Positions 20,200 through 31,616 of a DNA stretch of 64,000 nt are shown here, in pieces. Position 1 is the stretch's first letter. The number at the start of each line of letters is the position of its first letter. The position numbers and the translations under genes were made by a program. This DNA is from Pseudomonas rhizoryzae. Its GTDB lineage: Bacteria; Pseudomonadota; Gammaproteobacteria; Pseudomonadales; Pseudomonadaceae. The stretch spans positions 372,001 through 436,000 of the forward strand of contig NZ_SULM01000001.1 in the NCBI RefSeq assembly GCF_005250615.1. Reading direction: 5' to 3'. Under the pieces are notes generated by a model, which saw only the letters and a program-made list of their open reading frames with translations, did not search any database and was not told the origin of the DNA.

Positions 20200-22113
20200 A
20201 TGCATCCCAATGGCTGGAATTTCTTCAGTAATCTCAGTGTGCGGGCCAAGCTCGCCCTAGGCTTTTCACTGCTCATCGGCATGATTTTGTTGGTGGCCTA
20301 TACCGGCTGGCAGGCCACCGACACCTTGCGTGATCGTAGCGAGCGCATGCGTGATATCGCGGGTTTCAGCACCGTGGCCCGGGACATGCGCATCGAGCGC
20401 CTGGTGTACTTCACCAAGGCCGATGACGCCCAGGCCGCGAAGTGGCTGGCGGCGCTGGACAAGACCGAGAGCCAGCTGCACGGCATCATGCCGAGCTTCG
20501 ACTCGCCGGCTAACAAGGCCTTGATGAACGAGGCCAGTGATGCGCTGAAGCGCTATCGTGAGTTCTACCAGCAGACGGTCGCCGCCACTCGGGAGCGGGA
20601 GGCCACGCGCAAGGTGGCGGCAACCTCGATGGACGCGGCCAATGCGCTGCTCCTGGCGCTGTCCACCGCGGCCAGTGGCGAAGGCGGTCGTCCGGCGGAC
20701 AGCCAGCAGGTGGCGAAGTTGTTCATCGCCATCCAGAAGCTGCGCGTCGATGTCCGCAGCTACACGGCGCTGCCGAGCAAGGAGACCGAAGAAGCCGCAC
20801 GTAACGCCTTCAACGAGGTCCTCAAGCAGGTCAAGGTACTCGAGGCCACGGCTTTGCCCGCTGACCTGGTGCAAAAACTGGCCGGGGAACTCGACGGCTA
20901 TCAACAGCGGCTACAGCAACTGGTGACCCTGCAGGCAAAGGTCGAAGAGGCCCAGGGTAGCATCACCACTACCATCACTTCGCTGCTGTCCATCTCCGAC
21001 AAGCTGACCGCCATCCAGCAGGACTTCCGGGAAACCGATGTCGCCCACGCCCGGCAGATGCTGCTGGTCTGGCTCGCCTTTGCCATCGTCCTCGGTCTGC
21101 TTGGCGCCTGGTTGATCACCCGCTCCATCGTCCGTCCGCTGCAGGAAACCGTCGCCCTGGCCGAGACGGTGGCCAGTGGCGACCTGACGGGGCAGCAGGT
21201 AGTGACCCGCAAGGATGAGCTGGGTGCGCTGCAGGCCAGCATGCAGCGCATGACGACCAATCTGCGCGGCCTCATCGGCGAGATGAAGGATGGCGTGGTG
21301 CAGGTGGCCAGTGCCGCCGAGCAACTGTCGGCGGTGACCGAGCAGACCAGCGCCGGAGTACAGGCGCAAAAGGTGGAAACCGATCAGATCGCCACGGCCA
21401 TGCAGGAAATGACCGCCACGACCCACGAGGTGTCGCGCAATGCGGGTGAGGCCGCCAAGTCGGCGCTGAACGCCAGCCAGCAAGCACTGCAGGGCGACCA
21501 GGCCGTGGACAAGGCCGTTACCCAGATCGAACTGCTCGCCCGCGAGATGGCTTCGACCAAGACCGCCATGGCGACGCTGCGCAGCCATGCGGAAAGCATC
21601 GGCGGCGTCCTGGACGTGATCAAGGCGGTGTCCGAGCAGACCAACCTGCTGGCGCTGAACGCGGCCATCGAGGCGGCCCGGGCAGGAGAAGCCGGTCGGG
21701 GCTTCGCCGTGGTGGCCGATGAGGTGCGTGGGCTGGCCCAGCGCACCCGTTCCTCGACCGACGAGATCGCTCAACTGATTACGGGCTTGAACCAGAGTAC
21801 CGACCAGATGGCCGAGGTACTCGAACAGAACGTGGCGCTGACCGACAGCAGTGTCGGCCTGTCGCGTGAAGCCGGCGAGATGCTCAAGCGCATCACCCGG
21901 TCGGTCAAGGACATCGAAGCCATGAACGAGCAGATCGCCTGCGCCGCCGAGCAGCAGAGTGCCGCCGGTGAAGAGATCAGCCGCAACGTGACCAACGTGC
22001 GCGACATCTCCGACCAGACGGCCGCCGCCAGCGAGGAAACGTCGTCGTCGAGCCTGGAGTTGGCGCGCGTCAGCGTCCGCCTGCAGGAGATGACGGCGCG
22101 TTTCAAGGTGTGA
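20200..22113 (+). CDS. Methyl-accepting chemotaxis protein with a large helical ligand domain
   Basis: The 637-residue receptor has membrane helices at about 18-37 and 287-310. Between them lies a roughly 250-residue all-helical periplasmic domain, the size of helical bimodular (HBM) sensors. A HAMP domain (about 310-365) follows, then a signalling domain with the hairpin tip [38 protein letters not shown]. It lacks a C-terminal CheR-binding pentapeptide. Such receptors sense organic acids or polyamines in other pseudomonads; the ligand cannot be read from sequence. AGGT lies eight bases before the ATG. Confidence 0.93.
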   Translation: MHPNGWNFFSNLSVRAKLALGFSLLIGMILLVAYTGWQATDTLRDRSERMRDIAGFSTVARDMRIERLVYFTKADDAQAAKWLAALDKTESQLHGIMPSFDSPANKALMNEASDALKRYREFYQQTVAATREREATRKVAATSMDAANALLLALSTAASGEGGRPADSQQVAKLFIAIQKLRVDVRSYTALPSKETEEAARNAFNEVLKQVKVLEATALPADLVQKLAGELDGYQQRLQQLVTLQAKVEEAQGSITTTITSLLSISDKLTAIQQDFRETDVAHARQMLLVWLAFAIVLGLLGAWLITRSIVRPLQETVALAETVASGDLTGQQVVTRKDELGALQASMQRMTTNLRGLIGEMKDGVVQVASAAEQLSAVTEQTSAGVQAQKVETDQIATAMQEMTATTHEVSRNAGEAAKSALNASQQALQGDQAVDKAVTQIELLAREMASTKTAMATLRSHAESIGGVLDVIKAVSEQTNLLALNAAIEAARAGEAGRGFAVVADEVRGLAQRTRSSTDEIAQLITGLNQSTDQMAEVLEQNVALTDSSVGLSREAGEMLKRITRSVKDIEAMNEQIACAAEQQSAAGEEISRNVTNVRDISDQTAAASEETSSSSLELARVSVRLQEMTARFKV

Positions 22114-22116
22114 GGT

Positions 22117-23733
22117 TCAGCACACCGCGATGTGCGAATCCGCCCGGGGCTCGGTGCCGCCACAAAGCACGCCGGTCTCCGGGTCGCGGACGATGATCTG
22201 GCCGCGGCCGAAGTCGGTGGAGTCGTGGGCGATCTCGATCTGGTGACCGCGCCGCGCCAGGCCACTGGCCAGGGCGCGGGAAGCCGCCTGTTCGATGCCG
22301 ACCTTCATACCGCCCAGCCACTGCCAGCGCGGCGCATCCAGCGCCGCCTGGGGATTCAGGCCGAAGTCCACCAGGTTCATCACCATCTGCACATGGCCCT
22401 GGGGCTGCATGTAGCCACCCATGACGCCGAAGGGGCCGATGGGCACGTCACCCTGGGTCAGGAAGCCGGGGATGATGGTGTGGAAGGTCTGCTTGCCCGG
22501 CGCCAGGGCGTTGGAGTGGGCCGGGTCCAGGCTGAACTCCGAGCCGCGATTTTGCAGACCGATGCCGCTGTCGGGCAGCACCACGCCGGAGCCGAAGCCG
22601 TGGTAGGCGCTCTGGATGAAGGACACCATATTGCCCTCGCCATCGGCGGTGGCGATGTAGACGGTGCCACTGGCCTGGGGATCGCCGTGCAGCGGTGGTT
22701 GGGCCTGGTCGGTGATCTCGGCGCGGCGGCGCTCGGCGTAGGCGTCGTCCAGCAGGACGCTGGCGGCGACCCTCATGTGCTCGGGATCGGTGATGTAGTG
22801 CAGACCGTCGGCATAGGCCTTTTTCATGGCTTCCAGCTGGCGGTGCCAGGTGAGCTGACTGTCGCGCTGGTCGAAGTCATAGCCCTTGAGGATGTTCAGG
22901 GTCATGAGGGCGATAAGGCCCTGGCCGCTCGGCGGGATCTCCCAGACCTGATAGCCGCGGTAGTCGACCTTGATCGGCTCGACCCAGCGCGGCCGGTAGC
23001 CAGCGAGATCCGCGGCGGTCAGGTGACCGCCCGTCGCGGCGGCATGGGCGGCCAGGCGCTGGGCGAGGGCGCCGCGGTAGAAGCTTTCGCACCCGGTCTG
23101 GGCCAATTCTTCCAGGGTGCGCGCCTGGGCCGGGTTGCGGAACAGCTGGCCGGCGACCGGGGCCTTGCCGTCGATGAGGAAGGTGTCGAACCAGGCTTCC
23201 AGTTCGGGCGCCTGATCCCGGCAGGCCTGGTACTCGGCCTGGGCGATGCGCCACTGGTGGGCCACCACCGGGGAGACCGGAAAGCCGTCGCGGGCCAGGG
23301 CGATGGCGGGTTCGAACAGGGTGGCGAAGGGCAGCTTGCCGAAACGCCGCGACAACTCGGCCCAGGCCGCCGGGCACCCCGGCACCGTGACCGGCAGCCA
23401 GCCGTGCACCGGCATGCGTTGGTGGCCGGCGGCCTTGACCGTGGCGATGTCCAGGCTGGCCGGGGCATGGCCGCTGGCGTCCAGGCCGTGGAGCTTATCC
23501 TTGACCCAGACCAGGGCGAAGGCGTCGCCGCCGATGGCATTGCCGGTGGGCTCCACCACGGTCAGGGCGGCGGCGGTGGCGATGGCCGCGTCTATGGCGT
23601 TGCCGCCCTGGCGCAGCATGGCGATGCCGGCCTCGGCGGCCAGCGGCTGGGAGGTGGCGACCATGCCGTTACGGGCATAGACACTCTGGCGTTGCGAGGC
23701 ATAGGGGTAGTCGTGGGCGGAGAACGTCAGCAT
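22117..23733 (-). CDS. Gamma-glutamyltransferase family protein, predicted cytoplasmic
   Basis: The 538-residue Ntn-hydrolase precursor carries the GGT hallmarks [40 protein letters not shown] and [10 protein letters not shown]. Thr357 ([14 protein letters not shown]) is the expected self-cleavage site and new N-terminus of the small subunit. There is no signal peptide, unlike periplasmic Ggt. It is the last gene of an operon with an amino-acid ABC importer and a GntR regulator (31-base gap). Hydrolysis of imported gamma-glutamyl or related amide compounds is the likely role. It converges on the chemoreceptor gene with only three bases between stops. Confidence 0.9.
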   Translation of the reverse strand: MLTFSAHDYPYASQRQSVYARNGMVATSQPLAAEAGIAMLRQGGNAIDAAIATAAALTVVEPTGNAIGGDAFALVWVKDKLHGLDASGHAPASLDIATVKAAGHQRMPVHGWLPVTVPGCPAAWAELSRRFGKLPFATLFEPAIALARDGFPVSPVVAHQWRIAQAEYQACRDQAPELEAWFDTFLIDGKAPVAGQLFRNPAQARTLEELAQTGCESFYRGALAQRLAAHAAATGGHLTAADLAGYRPRWVEPIKVDYRGYQVWEIPPSGQGLIALMTLNILKGYDFDQRDSQLTWHRQLEAMKKAYADGLHYITDPEHMRVAASVLLDDAYAERRRAEITDQAQPPLHGDPQASGTVYIATADGEGNMVSFIQSAYHGFGSGVVLPDSGIGLQNRGSEFSLDPAHSNALAPGKQTFHTIIPGFLTQGDVPIGPFGVMGGYMQPQGHVQMVMNLVDFGLNPQAALDAPRWQWLGGMKVGIEQAASRALASGLARRGHQIEIAHDSTDFGRGQIIVRDPETGVLCGGTEPRADSHIAVC

Positions 23734-23763
23734 GGCAGGCTCGTCTTCAAGATCTAGGTTGGA

Positions 23764-24540
<777 letters not shown>

Positions 24541-24542
24541 GG

Positions 24543-25310
24543 CTAGCGTCCTCTCAGCTTGAAGGCTTGCAGGCTGAACAGCCGGCCGGTGGCGGTTGGC
24601 CTGTGACCGTCGGCCTTGCCGAAGCGCCGCTCCAGCCAGGCCTGGAAGACGCCCCAGAGGGTGGTCAGCACCAGGAAGTAGATGGCCACCACCAGGTACA
24701 GCTCGAAGACGCGGAAGGTCGCCGAGGTGATCATCTGGGTGCTGAGCAGCAGCTCCTGCACCCCGATGACGCTGACCAGGGTGGTGTTCTTGAGCATCAC
24801 GTTGAACTCGTTGCCGAGCGGCGGAATGATCACCCGCAGCGCCTGGGGCAGCACGATGCGCCGCATCAGCTTGGCCGGCGTCATGCCCAGGGAGCGGGCC
24901 GCCTCGTACTGGCCGCGATCCACCGCGCCGATGCCGGCGCGGATGATCTCGGCCATGTAGGCGCCTTCGTTCAACCCCAGGGCGATGATGGCCGCCTGGA
25001 TGTTGCCGGGGATCACCAAAAAGCCCAGGTCGAGGTCCTCGAAGCGAAAGATGCCGCCAGCCGCCAGGGCCGTGTAGAGGAAGACGATCTGCACCAGCAG
25101 CGGCGTGCCACGCATCAGCCAGACATAGAAGCGCACCGGGTACTGCAGCGCCCGGTAGCGCGACAGTCGTGCCAGCGCCGCCAAGAGCCCGAGCGCGCAG
25201 CCCAGCAGCATGGCGCTGATGGCGATGACGCAGGTCAGCCCGAGGCCGTAGAGGTAGACGTCGCTCGGGTGCAGCAGGTACTGCCAGAACACCGGCCAGC
25301 TGAAGTTCAT
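24543..25310 (-). CDS. Polar amino acid-type ABC transporter permease
   Basis: The 255-residue HisM/GlnP-like permease has about five membrane helices, with the EAA loop in [61 protein letters not shown] is the family signature. Only one permease is present, so the channel is probably a homodimer. It lies 12 bases after the binding-protein gene. Confidence 0.94.
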   Translation of the reverse strand: MNFSWPVFWQYLLHPSDVYLYGLGLTCVIAISAMLLGCALGLLAALARLSRYRALQYPVRFYVWLMRGTPLLVQIVFLYTALAAGGIFRFEDLDLGFLVIPGNIQAAIIALGLNEGAYMAEIIRAGIGAVDRGQYEAARSLGMTPAKLMRRIVLPQALRVIIPPLGNEFNVMLKNTTLVSVIGVQELLLSTQMITSATFRVFELYLVVAIYFLVLTTLWGVFQAWLERRFGKADGHRPTATGRLFSLQAFKLRGR

Positions 25311-25322
25311 CGTGCCCTTCCT

Positions 25323-26129
25323 TTAGTCGAGCTTGTCGCCTTCCAGGTGCCACTTCGCCATGAGGGCGGCGTAGCTGCCGTCGGCCTGCATGTCCTTGAG
25401 GATCTGGGTGAGGGCGACGCTGAGCTGGGTGTCGTCCTTGCGCACCCCGATCCCGGTGAGGATGCGGGCGAAGGCCGGCACGCCGGTCTCGAACTGGCCG
25501 GGCGCCACGCTCTGGTAATAGGCGGCGGTTTCCACCGTGGTGCCGTAGGCGTCGGTCTGGCCCAGGCGCAGGGCCTGGAAGGCATCGGTGTCGGTGTTGT
25601 AGGCCACCAGCTTCATGGGCGCCTTGCCGGCCTTCTTCAGCTCCTCGTTGTGGGCTTCGAGCAGGGTGCGGATGGTGGAGCCGTTGAGTACCGCCACCTT
25701 CTTGCCGGTGAGGTCGTCCAGGGTATGGATGCCGGCCTTGTTGCCGGCCGGCACCACCACCGCCTGGCTGGAGTACATGTAGTCGACGATGTCGATCACC
25801 TGGCGGCGCTCGGGCTTGTCGAACAACTGGTCGACCAGCAGATCGCACTGGCCGGCGAGCAGCGCCGGGATCAGCCCGGAGAAGGGCACTACGCGCCAGT
25901 CGACCTTCTTGTCGCCAAGGCGCTTGGCGATCTCGGCGCCGAGGTCGACGGTCAGGCCCTGGGGTTTCTGGTTGGCATCGAAGAAGCCGATCGGCGGGGT
26001 ATCCAGGGCACCGCAATAGGTGATCTTCGGCGCCTTGGCCAGGCGTTCGGGAATCTGGGGAGCGGCCTGGGCGAGGCCGGCGGCGAGGGTCAGGGCGAGC
26101 AGACTGCAGGAAAGCCGGTGGCGGGACAT
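25323..26129 (-). CDS. ABC transporter periplasmic binding protein, family 3
   Basis: The 268-residue SBP_bac_3 protein has a cleavable signal peptide ([17 protein letters not shown]). The first lobe has [25 protein letters not shown], where family members bind the ligand's amino and carboxyl groups, and hinge [16 protein letters not shown] follows. I start at the ATG at 26129 ([11 protein letters not shown]) with GGAG upstream; a longer reading would run into the gntR end. The ligand is unknown, but the coupled gamma-glutamyltransferase suggests a glutamyl compound. Confidence 0.92.
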   Translation of the reverse strand: MSRHRLSCSLLALTLAAGLAQAAPQIPERLAKAPKITYCGALDTPPIGFFDANQKPQGLTVDLGAEIAKRLGDKKVDWRVVPFSGLIPALLAGQCDLLVDQLFDKPERRQVIDIVDYMYSSQAVVVPAGNKAGIHTLDDLTGKKVAVLNGSTIRTLLEAHNEELKKAGKAPMKLVAYNTDTDAFQALRLGQTDAYGTTVETAAYYQSVAPGQFETGVPAFARILTGIGVRKDDTQLSVALTQILKDMQADGSYAALMAKWHLEGDKLD

Positions 26130-26169
26130 GGTCAACTCCGGGAGGACGAGGGGCGGCAGGGCGGATGGC

Positions 26170-26856
26170 TCAGCTTCGGGGTTCACTTCGGGTCTGATCG
26201 CCCGATCGTTCGATGAAGGTCAGCAGGTCGGGCACCGTGCTCTCGATGTGCTCGCGCAGGACCCGCTCGGCCGCGGCGGCATCGCCGGCGCGCAGGGCGG
26301 CGAGGATGGGCGCGTGCTCGTCGCGCGCCGACTGGGGGCGGTCGACGTGCAGCCAGAGCAGCATGTGCGGCTCGATCAGCGCATAGAGGCTGGTGATCTG
26401 CCGCAACAGCCGCGGCCGTTCGGCCAAGCTGCACAGGTATTCGTGGAAGGCGCGGTGCTGCGCGACCCAGGCGCTGGGGTCGTCTTCCTCGTCCAGGTCT
26501 TCCAGCAGGCGTTCCAGGCGGGTCATTTCTCGCGGACCGACCTGGGGCGTGGCCAGGCGGATGGCCAGGCCTTCCAGGGCGCTGCGCATCTCGAACACCT
26601 CGCGCATGTCGGCCAGGTCCAGGCCGCTCACCACGGCGCCGCGGTGCGGCCTCAGGGTCACCAGGCCTTCGGCGGCCAGGCGCTGGAAGGCGCTGCGCAC
26701 CGGCATACGGCTCATGCCCAGGCTGCTGGCGATGTCCTCGGCGATCAGCCGGTCACCGTTGCGATAACGCCCGGCGCAAATGGCCTGCAGCAGGTGGCGA
26801 TAGGCCTCTTCTTCGGCGCTGAGCGGCGCGGAACGGGACAGGGCGGATAGCGGCAT
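26170..26856 (-). CDS. GntR family (FCD) transcriptional regulator
   Basis: The 228-residue protein has an N-terminal winged HTH (GDRLIAEDIASSLGMSRMPVRSAFQRLAAEGLVTLRPHRGAVV) and a helical FCD effector domain. That domain has metal-type histidines (HRAFHEYL, later HIES). It is the first gene of its operon, 40 bases before the binding-protein gene. A palindrome lies immediately upstream, so autoregulation is likely. The start at 26856 has AGGAAG eight bases upstream. Confidence 0.92.
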   Translation of the reverse strand: MPLSALSRSAPLSAEEEAYRHLLQAICAGRYRNGDRLIAEDIASSLGMSRMPVRSAFQRLAAEGLVTLRPHRGAVVSGLDLADMREVFEMRSALEGLAIRLATPQVGPREMTRLERLLEDLDEEDDPSAWVAQHRAFHEYLCSLAERPRLLRQITSLYALIEPHMLLWLHVDRPQSARDEHAPILAALRAGDAAAAERVLREHIESTVPDLLTFIERSGDQTRSEPRS

Positions 26857-26868
26857 GAACTGGCTTCC

Positions 26869-26884
26869 TGGATTTTTGTATCCA
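26869..26884. promoter_or_regulatory. Candidate GntR operator
   Basis: TGGAT (26869-26873) and ATCCA (26880-26884) form a dyad spaced by six A/T-rich bases. It lies 12 bases upstream of the gntR start and overlaps the likely Shine-Dalgarno/promoter zone. Dyads of this size are usual for FCD-type GntR repressors. Confidence 0.5.
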
Positions 26885-27030
26885 ATCTGCCAAGGCAAGG
26901 GACATGCCAGGGGGCGGAGGGCGCGCCTTTGCTGAGCCGCGAGGTAGAGCGCCCCTGGAGGGCGTTACCTTTTGCACCACCTTGGTTCGCGCGGGATCTT
27001 CTCCGCTACCCGAGGACCCGAAGCAGGGCA

Positions 27031-27068
27031 CGCTGCCGCGCAGCGGAACGGGCGCACCGGGCGCCCGT
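27031..27068 (-). terminator. Two stem-loops after the phosphodiesterase operon
   Basis: CGCTGC/GCAGCG (27031-27045, three-base loop) and the perfect ACGGGCGC/GCGCCCGT stem (27048-27055/27061-27068, loop ACCGG) lie just beyond the end of the phosphodiesterase gene on its transcript. No U-run follows, so termination efficiency is uncertain. The rest of the gap up to gntR shows no gene. Confidence 0.45.
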
Positions 27069-27079
27069 CCGCCTGGCTG

Positions 27080-27907
27080 TCAGTCCAGCAACTGCCCATC
27101 GGCGGCGAAGAAGGGATAGGGACCCGGATAGTCGCCCAGCGGCAGATAGTGGGTGACCAGCGCGCCGTCGGCCCAGCGATGCAGCAACAGGCCCGGCGGC
27201 TCCAGGCGGAAGCGCGAAGGCGCCGCCTCGCGCAGGTCCAGGTCGACCTGGTGCGAGACGCCGGGGCAGACGCAGGCCAGGGTGCCGCCGAAGCGGCGCT
27301 GGATCAGCCGGTGCAGGTGACCGCAGAGCAGGCGCTCCACCTGGGGATGGCGGCGGATCACGGCTTCCAGCTCGGCGCTGCCCTCCAGGCCGATGCGATC
27401 CATGTGGCCGATGCCGACGCTGAACGGAGGATGGTGCAGCAGGACCAGGGTCGGCTGGGCGGGTGCCCGGCCGAGCTGGTCGTCGAGCCAGGCCAATTGC
27501 GCGGCGTCGAGCCGACCGCCGTGCTCGCCGGGAATATGGGTGTCCAGCCCGATCAGTCGCAGCGGGCCGCAGTCCTGCTGCCACTCCAGGGTGCCGCTGG
27601 CCGGCAGGTAGGGGTGATCGGCGAAGGCGGCGCGCAGGGCGGCGCGGTCGTCATGGTTGCCGGGGATGACAAAGAAGGGCATCGCCAGCTCGGCCAGTAC
27701 CTCGCGCAGGGTGGCGTATTCCTCGGGCGTGCCGAAGTCCACCAGGTCGCCGGTGATGACCAGGGCGTCCGGGCGTGGTTGCAGGGCGTTGAGGCAGGCC
27801 ACGGCGGTGCGCAGGGCGTTGAGGGTGTCGACCACCCCGTAGGACAGCCGGCCGCCGGCCTTGATGTGCAGGTCGCTCAGGTGAGCCAACAGAAAGGATT
27901 CGGACAT
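27080..27907 (-). CDS. Metallophosphoesterase, GpdQ/CpdA-like phosphodiesterase
   Basis: The 275-residue calcineurin-like enzyme shows the full two-metal set: D12-x-H14 in SDLHI, GDLVDFG, GNHDD, HHPP and GHLHR. It matches the class III cyclic-nucleotide/glycerophosphodiester phosphodiesterase group, cytoplasmic and without signal peptide. It ends a LacI-ABC operon (14-base gap from the ATPase gene), so the natural substrate is more likely an imported phosphodiester than cAMP. That is inference from context. Confidence 0.88.
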   Translation of the reverse strand: MSESFLLAHLSDLHIKAGGRLSYGVVDTLNALRTAVACLNALQPRPDALVITGDLVDFGTPEEYATLREVLAELAMPFFVIPGNHDDRAALRAAFADHPYLPASGTLEWQQDCGPLRLIGLDTHIPGEHGGRLDAAQLAWLDDQLGRAPAQPTLVLLHHPPFSVGIGHMDRIGLEGSAELEAVIRRHPQVERLLCGHLHRLIQRRFGGTLACVCPGVSHQVDLDLREAAPSRFRLEPPGLLLHRWADGALVTHYLPLGDYPGPYPFFAADGQLLD

Positions 27908-27921
27908 CGAAAGCTCCAGGA

Positions 27922-28953
27922 TCAAGAAGCCAGGGTGAAGAGGGCGGCGGGGCTGACGCTCAGGTGCAGCAGATCGCCCGGTTGGGCAGCGATGTTCTGG
28001 GCGGTGTCCACCAGCAGGGGTTGATCGGCACCTACTTCCACCAGCAATCGCGAATGGGTGCCCTGGAAGAATTGGCCAACCAGGACGCCGGTGAGGTGCG
28101 CGGGTGTCGGGCTGGGTTCCAGGTGCTCCGGGCGGCAGAACAGGGTGGTGGCCTGGCCGTTCCAGGGTAGACGGCCGCCGGCGACCGCCACCTCGCTGCC
28201 GACCTGGCTGCGTACCTCGAAGCGGTTGAGCTGGCCGACGAAGCCGGCGACGAACCGGCTGGCCGGTGTCCGATAGATCTGCGCCGGAGTACCGATCTGG
28301 GCGATGCGGCCTTCGCCCATCACCACGATGCGATCGCCCAGGGCCAGGGCTTCCTGCTGGTCGTGGGTGACATAGACCGCGGTGGTGCCCAGTTCGCGCA
28401 GCAAGGCGCCGATGTCGGCGCGCAATTGCTCGCGCAACTGGGCATCGAGCGCCGCCAGGGGTTCGTCGAACAGCAGCACCCGTGGCCGCGGCGCCAGGGC
28501 GCGGGCCAGGGCCACACGCTGGCGCTGGCCGCCGGAGAGTTGCTGGATGCGCCGCTCGGCCAGGGCCTCCAATTGCATCATGGCCAGCAATTCGGCGACC
28601 CGGGCGTCGCGCTCGGCACGCGCCAGGCCGCGGATCTTCAGGCCGTAGGCGATGTTGCCGGCCACGTCCAGGTTGGGGAACAGGGCGTAGTTCTGGAACA
28701 CCATGCCGACGTCGCGGCGTTCGATGGGCAGGGCGGTGACGTCGCGGTCGTCGAACAGCACCTGGCCGCCGGCGTCGGGCTGCTCCAGGCCTGCGATCAG
28801 CCGCAGGGTGGTGGTCTTGCCACAGCCGGAGGGGCCGAGGAACACCAGGGTCTCGCCCGGGTGGATGTCGAGGTCCAGGGGCTGCAGCACCTGGCGGCCT
28901 CCGGCAAAGGTCTTGGCGCAGTGGCGCAGGCGGACGGCGGTACCTTGGGTCAT
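27922..28953 (-). CDS. ABC transporter ATP-binding protein (Fe3+/putrescine/phosphonate type)
   Basis: The 343-residue ATPase has Walker [10 protein letters not shown], signature [15 protein letters not shown], Walker [18 protein letters not shown] and switch His in [14 protein letters not shown]-terminal TOBE regulatory domain of about 100 residues follows ([12 protein letters not shown]...). This is the PotA/FbpC arrangement. It overlaps the second permease gene by four bases (ATGA). Confidence 0.94.
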   Translation of the reverse strand: MTQGTAVRLRHCAKTFAGGRQVLQPLDLDIHPGETLVFLGPSGCGKTTTLRLIAGLEQPDAGGQVLFDDRDVTALPIERRDVGMVFQNYALFPNLDVAGNIAYGLKIRGLARAERDARVAELLAMMQLEALAERRIQQLSGGQRQRVALARALAPRPRVLLFDEPLAALDAQLREQLRADIGALLRELGTTAVYVTHDQQEALALGDRIVVMGEGRIAQIGTPAQIYRTPASRFVAGFVGQLNRFEVRSQVGSEVAVAGGRLPWNGQATTLFCRPEHLEPSPTPAHLTGVLVGQFFQGTHSRLLVEVGADQPLLVDTAQNIAAQPGDLLHLSVSPAALFTLAS

Positions 28954-29744
28954 CGCAGGGCTCCACGGGAGAGGCGGGCGCTGAGGGCCTGGAGGGCGAT
29001 CAGCAGCGGCACGATCAGACAGAGGAAGATCAGGGTGTAGGCGGAGCCGACTTCCAACCGCGCCGAGGCGTAGCTGTCGGCCAGGCCCACCGGCAGGGTC
29101 TTGGTCATGGGGGTATGCAGCATCCAGGTGAGGTTGAATTCACCCAGCGACAGGGTGATCACCATCAGGCTGCCGGCCAGGATGCCGGCGCGGGCGTTGG
29201 GCACCACCACACCGAAGAAGCGCCGCCAGGGGCCGGCACCGAGGCTGGCCGCGGCTTCTTCCAACAGCGGCAGCTGGCAGCGGCGCAGCACGGCCATCAC
29301 CGGGCGGATCAGGAACGGCAGGGTGAACAGCAGGTGGCCGACCAGGATGATCGCCGGGCTGCGGCGAAAGCCGCCGAAATGGCCGTAGGTCAGCAACAGC
29401 GCCAGGGCCGAGGCGAAGCCGGGCATGGCCACCGGCAGCACCAGCAATTCCTCGAAGGCGCGGGCGAACCTGTTGTCCAGCCGCACCAGGGCATAGGCCG
29501 CCGGCACCCCGAGCAGTACCGCAAGCGCCGCCGTGCCCAGCGCCAGTTGCAGCGACAGCCAGACGGTGGGCGCATAGGCCTGCCAGACCTGCACCACCCA
29601 CTCGAAGGTGAGGCCGCTGGCGAGGCCCTGGAAGTAGTTGCGGGTGAGGCCGGCCAGTACCGAGAGCAGAACCGGCACCAGCAGGAACGCCGCCACCAGC
29701 AGGGTGAACAGCAGTTGCAGCCAGAAACGCAGGGGTCGGTTCAT
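28950..29744 (-). CDS. ABC transporter permease (second of pair)
   Basis: The 264-residue protein has about six membrane helices, with the EAA loop EEAAASLGAGPWRRFFGVVVPNARAGILAG. It is PotC/ThiP-like and pairs with the permease encoded immediately upstream. Overlaps of four bases at both ends indicate tight translational coupling within the operon. Confidence 0.93.
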   Translation of the reverse strand: MNRPLRFWLQLLFTLLVAAFLLVPVLLSVLAGLTRNYFQGLASGLTFEWVVQVWQAYAPTVWLSLQLALGTAALAVLLGVPAAYALVRLDNRFARAFEELLVLPVAMPGFASALALLLTYGHFGGFRRSPAIILVGHLLFTLPFLIRPVMAVLRRCQLPLLEEAAASLGAGPWRRFFGVVVPNARAGILAGSLMVITLSLGEFNLTWMLHTPMTKTLPVGLADSYASARLEVGSAYTLIFLCLIVPLLIALQALSARLSRGALR

Positions 29745-30598
29745 CGCAGGTCTCCTTCGGTCCCGCCCAGGCGCCGCGCCAGTAGCAGTACCAGCCAGGT
29801 GACCAGGCCGAGAACCACCGAGAGCGCCGCGGCCACGCTGAAGTTGGCGAAGTTGGTAAAGGTGTCGTAGATGGCGACCGGCGTCACCGCCAGGCGCGTG
29901 CCCAGGGTGAAGGCGGTGCCGAAGGCGCCCATGGCGGTGGCGAAGCAGAGGGCGCCGCTGGACAGCAGCGCCGGCATCAGGCCTGGGATCAGCACGTCGC
30001 GCACCACGGCGAAGAGGCCGGCGCCCAGGGAGCGGGCGGCTTCTTCGAGACTGGTGTCGAGGGTTTCGCAGGCGGCCATCACCGTGAGGATCACCCGCGG
30101 GATGGAGAAGTAGAGATAGCCGAGGAACAGGCCGAACAGCGAATAGGCGAACACCCAGGGCTCACCGAAGAGGCTGCGGCCCAGGTCGGCGAACAGGCCC
30201 TGGCGGCCGCCGAGCAGGATGATGAGAAAGCCCACCACCACGCCGGGAAAGGCCAGCGGAAAGGTCAGCAGGGCCACCAGCAGACTACGCCCGACGAAGG
30301 CATGGCGCGCCAGGAAGCAGCCGGCGATGCCGGCCACGACGAGGGTGGCCAGGGTGGTGACGGCGGCCAGGACCACCGTCTGCCCCAGCCCGGAGAGATA
30401 GGCGCTGCTGGTCAGCACCGCCCAGTAGCCCGAGGTGCCGCTGTCATCGCGGCTGGCGCCGAGTACCAGCAGGTGCGCCAGTGGCAGCAGCCAGGCGGCC
30501 AGCAGGAAGGCACTCGCCGGCGCCAGGGCGACGAGGACCGGCCAGGGTAGCCGGCGCGGCACCCTTTGGCGCCCGAGGGAGACGGCGAGGTCCTGCAT
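29741..30598 (-). CDS. ABC transporter permease (first of pair)
   Basis: The 285-residue protein has about six membrane helices and the EAA loop EEAARSLGAGLFAVVRDVLIPGLMPALLS. I start at the ATG at 30598 (MQDLAVSLGRQR), one base from the binding-protein stop; an upstream in-frame start would overlap that gene. It is PotB/FbpB-like and forms the channel with the second permease. Confidence 0.92.
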   Translation of the reverse strand: MQDLAVSLGRQRVPRRLPWPVLVALAPASAFLLAAWLLPLAHLLVLGASRDDSGTSGYWAVLTSSAYLSGLGQTVVLAAVTTLATLVVAGIAGCFLARHAFVGRSLLVALLTFPLAFPGVVVGFLIILLGGRQGLFADLGRSLFGEPWVFAYSLFGLFLGYLYFSIPRVILTVMAACETLDTSLEEAARSLGAGLFAVVRDVLIPGLMPALLSSGALCFATAMGAFGTAFTLGTRLAVTPVAIYDTFTNFANFSVAAALSVVLGLVTWLVLLLARRLGGTEGDLR

Positions 30599-30599
30599 G

Positions 30600-31616
30600 T
30601 CAGCGCACCTCGGCCTGATAGCGCTTGGCGAAGGCTTCCTGGACCGCCGCCATGTGGCCATAGTCCACCGTGTGGGCGCGGGCATAGTCGGCGGCCGGCA
30701 GGAAGCGCGACTTCACCTCGGCGGGCAGCGGCACGTCGCGCACCGGGCGCAGATAGGCCTTGGCCCAGAGTTCCTGGCCCTTGTCCGACAGCACGAAGTC
30801 CAGCACCTTCTCGCCATTGGCGCGGTGCGGCGCACCCTTCACCAGGCTCATGGTGTAGGGCACCGTCAGGCTGCCTTCCTGGGGGATCACGAAGGTCACC
30901 GGGGCGTTGTCCTTATAGCGGGCGCGATAGGCGTTGAAGTCATAGTCGACCAGGATCGGGATCTCACCCGAGAGCACTCGCGCATAGGCGGTCTGCTTGG
31001 GCACGATGGGGTCGTTGGCGGCCAGCTTCTTGAAGAAACTCAGCGCTGGGCCGAAGTTGTCGAGATCGCCGCCCATGGCCTGGTTGACCGCCACCGCCGT
31101 CACGTAGCCGACGAAGGCGCTGGACGGGTCCAGGTAACCCACCAGGCCGCGGTACTCGGGCTTGAGCAAATCGGCCCAGCTCTGCGGGACCGGCTTGCCG
31201 CCCAGCGCCTGGGTGTTGACCATGAAGCCGAGGGTGCCGGAGTGGATGGCGGTCCATTCACCCTTGGGGTCCTTCAGGCCGGCGGGCACCTGGTCCCAGT
31301 GCTTGGGCTGGTAGGGGGCCAGTACCCCAGCTTTTTCCGCCTGGATGCCGAAAGTCACCCCGTAGTAGACGACGTCGGCCACCGGCGCGTCGCGCTCGGC
31401 GACCAGCTGGGCCAGGGCCTGGCCGGAGTTCTTGTTGTCCTGGGGGACGTGGATGCCGGTATCGGCGGCGATGGCCTTGAGCTGTTCACCCCAATCGGCC
31501 CACTCCAGCGGGCAGTTGTAGCAGATGGCGGTTTCTTCGGCGGCCTGGGCGCTGGCCAGACCGCAGGCCAGGGCCAGACCGGCCAGGAGATGACGTAACG
31601 GGAAGCGGGATTTCAT
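30600..31616 (-). CDS. ABC transporter periplasmic binding protein, iron/thiamine/polyamine cluster
   Basis: The 338-residue precursor has signal peptide RHLLAGLALACGLASAQA. The mature part resembles the AfuA/PhnS-like group (SGQALAQLVAERDAPVADVVYYG, FMVNTQALGGKPVPQSWADLLKPEYRGLVGYLDP). The ATG at 31616 has GGAG upstream and overlaps the lacI stop by four bases. The ligand is unknown; the phosphodiesterase in the operon points to a phosphorylated or phosphodiester compound. Confidence 0.9.
   Translation of the reverse strand: MKSRFPLRHLLAGLALACGLASAQAAEETAICYNCPLEWADWGEQLKAIAADTGIHVPQDNKNSGQALAQLVAERDAPVADVVYYGVTFGIQAEKAGVLAPYQPKHWDQVPAGLKDPKGEWTAIHSGTLGFMVNTQALGGKPVPQSWADLLKPEYRGLVGYLDPSSAFVGYVTAVAVNQAMGGDLDNFGPALSFFKKLAANDPIVPKQTAYARVLSGEIPILVDYDFNAYRARYKDNAPVTFVIPQEGSLTVPYTMSLVKGAPHRANGEKVLDFVLSDKGQELWAKAYLRPVRDVPLPAEVKSRFLPAADYARAHTVDYGHMAAVQEAFAKRYQAEVR

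Noticed and set aside
27080-28966. 628-codon frame joining an ATPase to the phosphodiesterase
   Set aside because: The ATPase is encoded in another frame (27922-28953). The phosphodiesterase has its own ATG at 27907; the extension is unstructured R/P/G-rich shadow.
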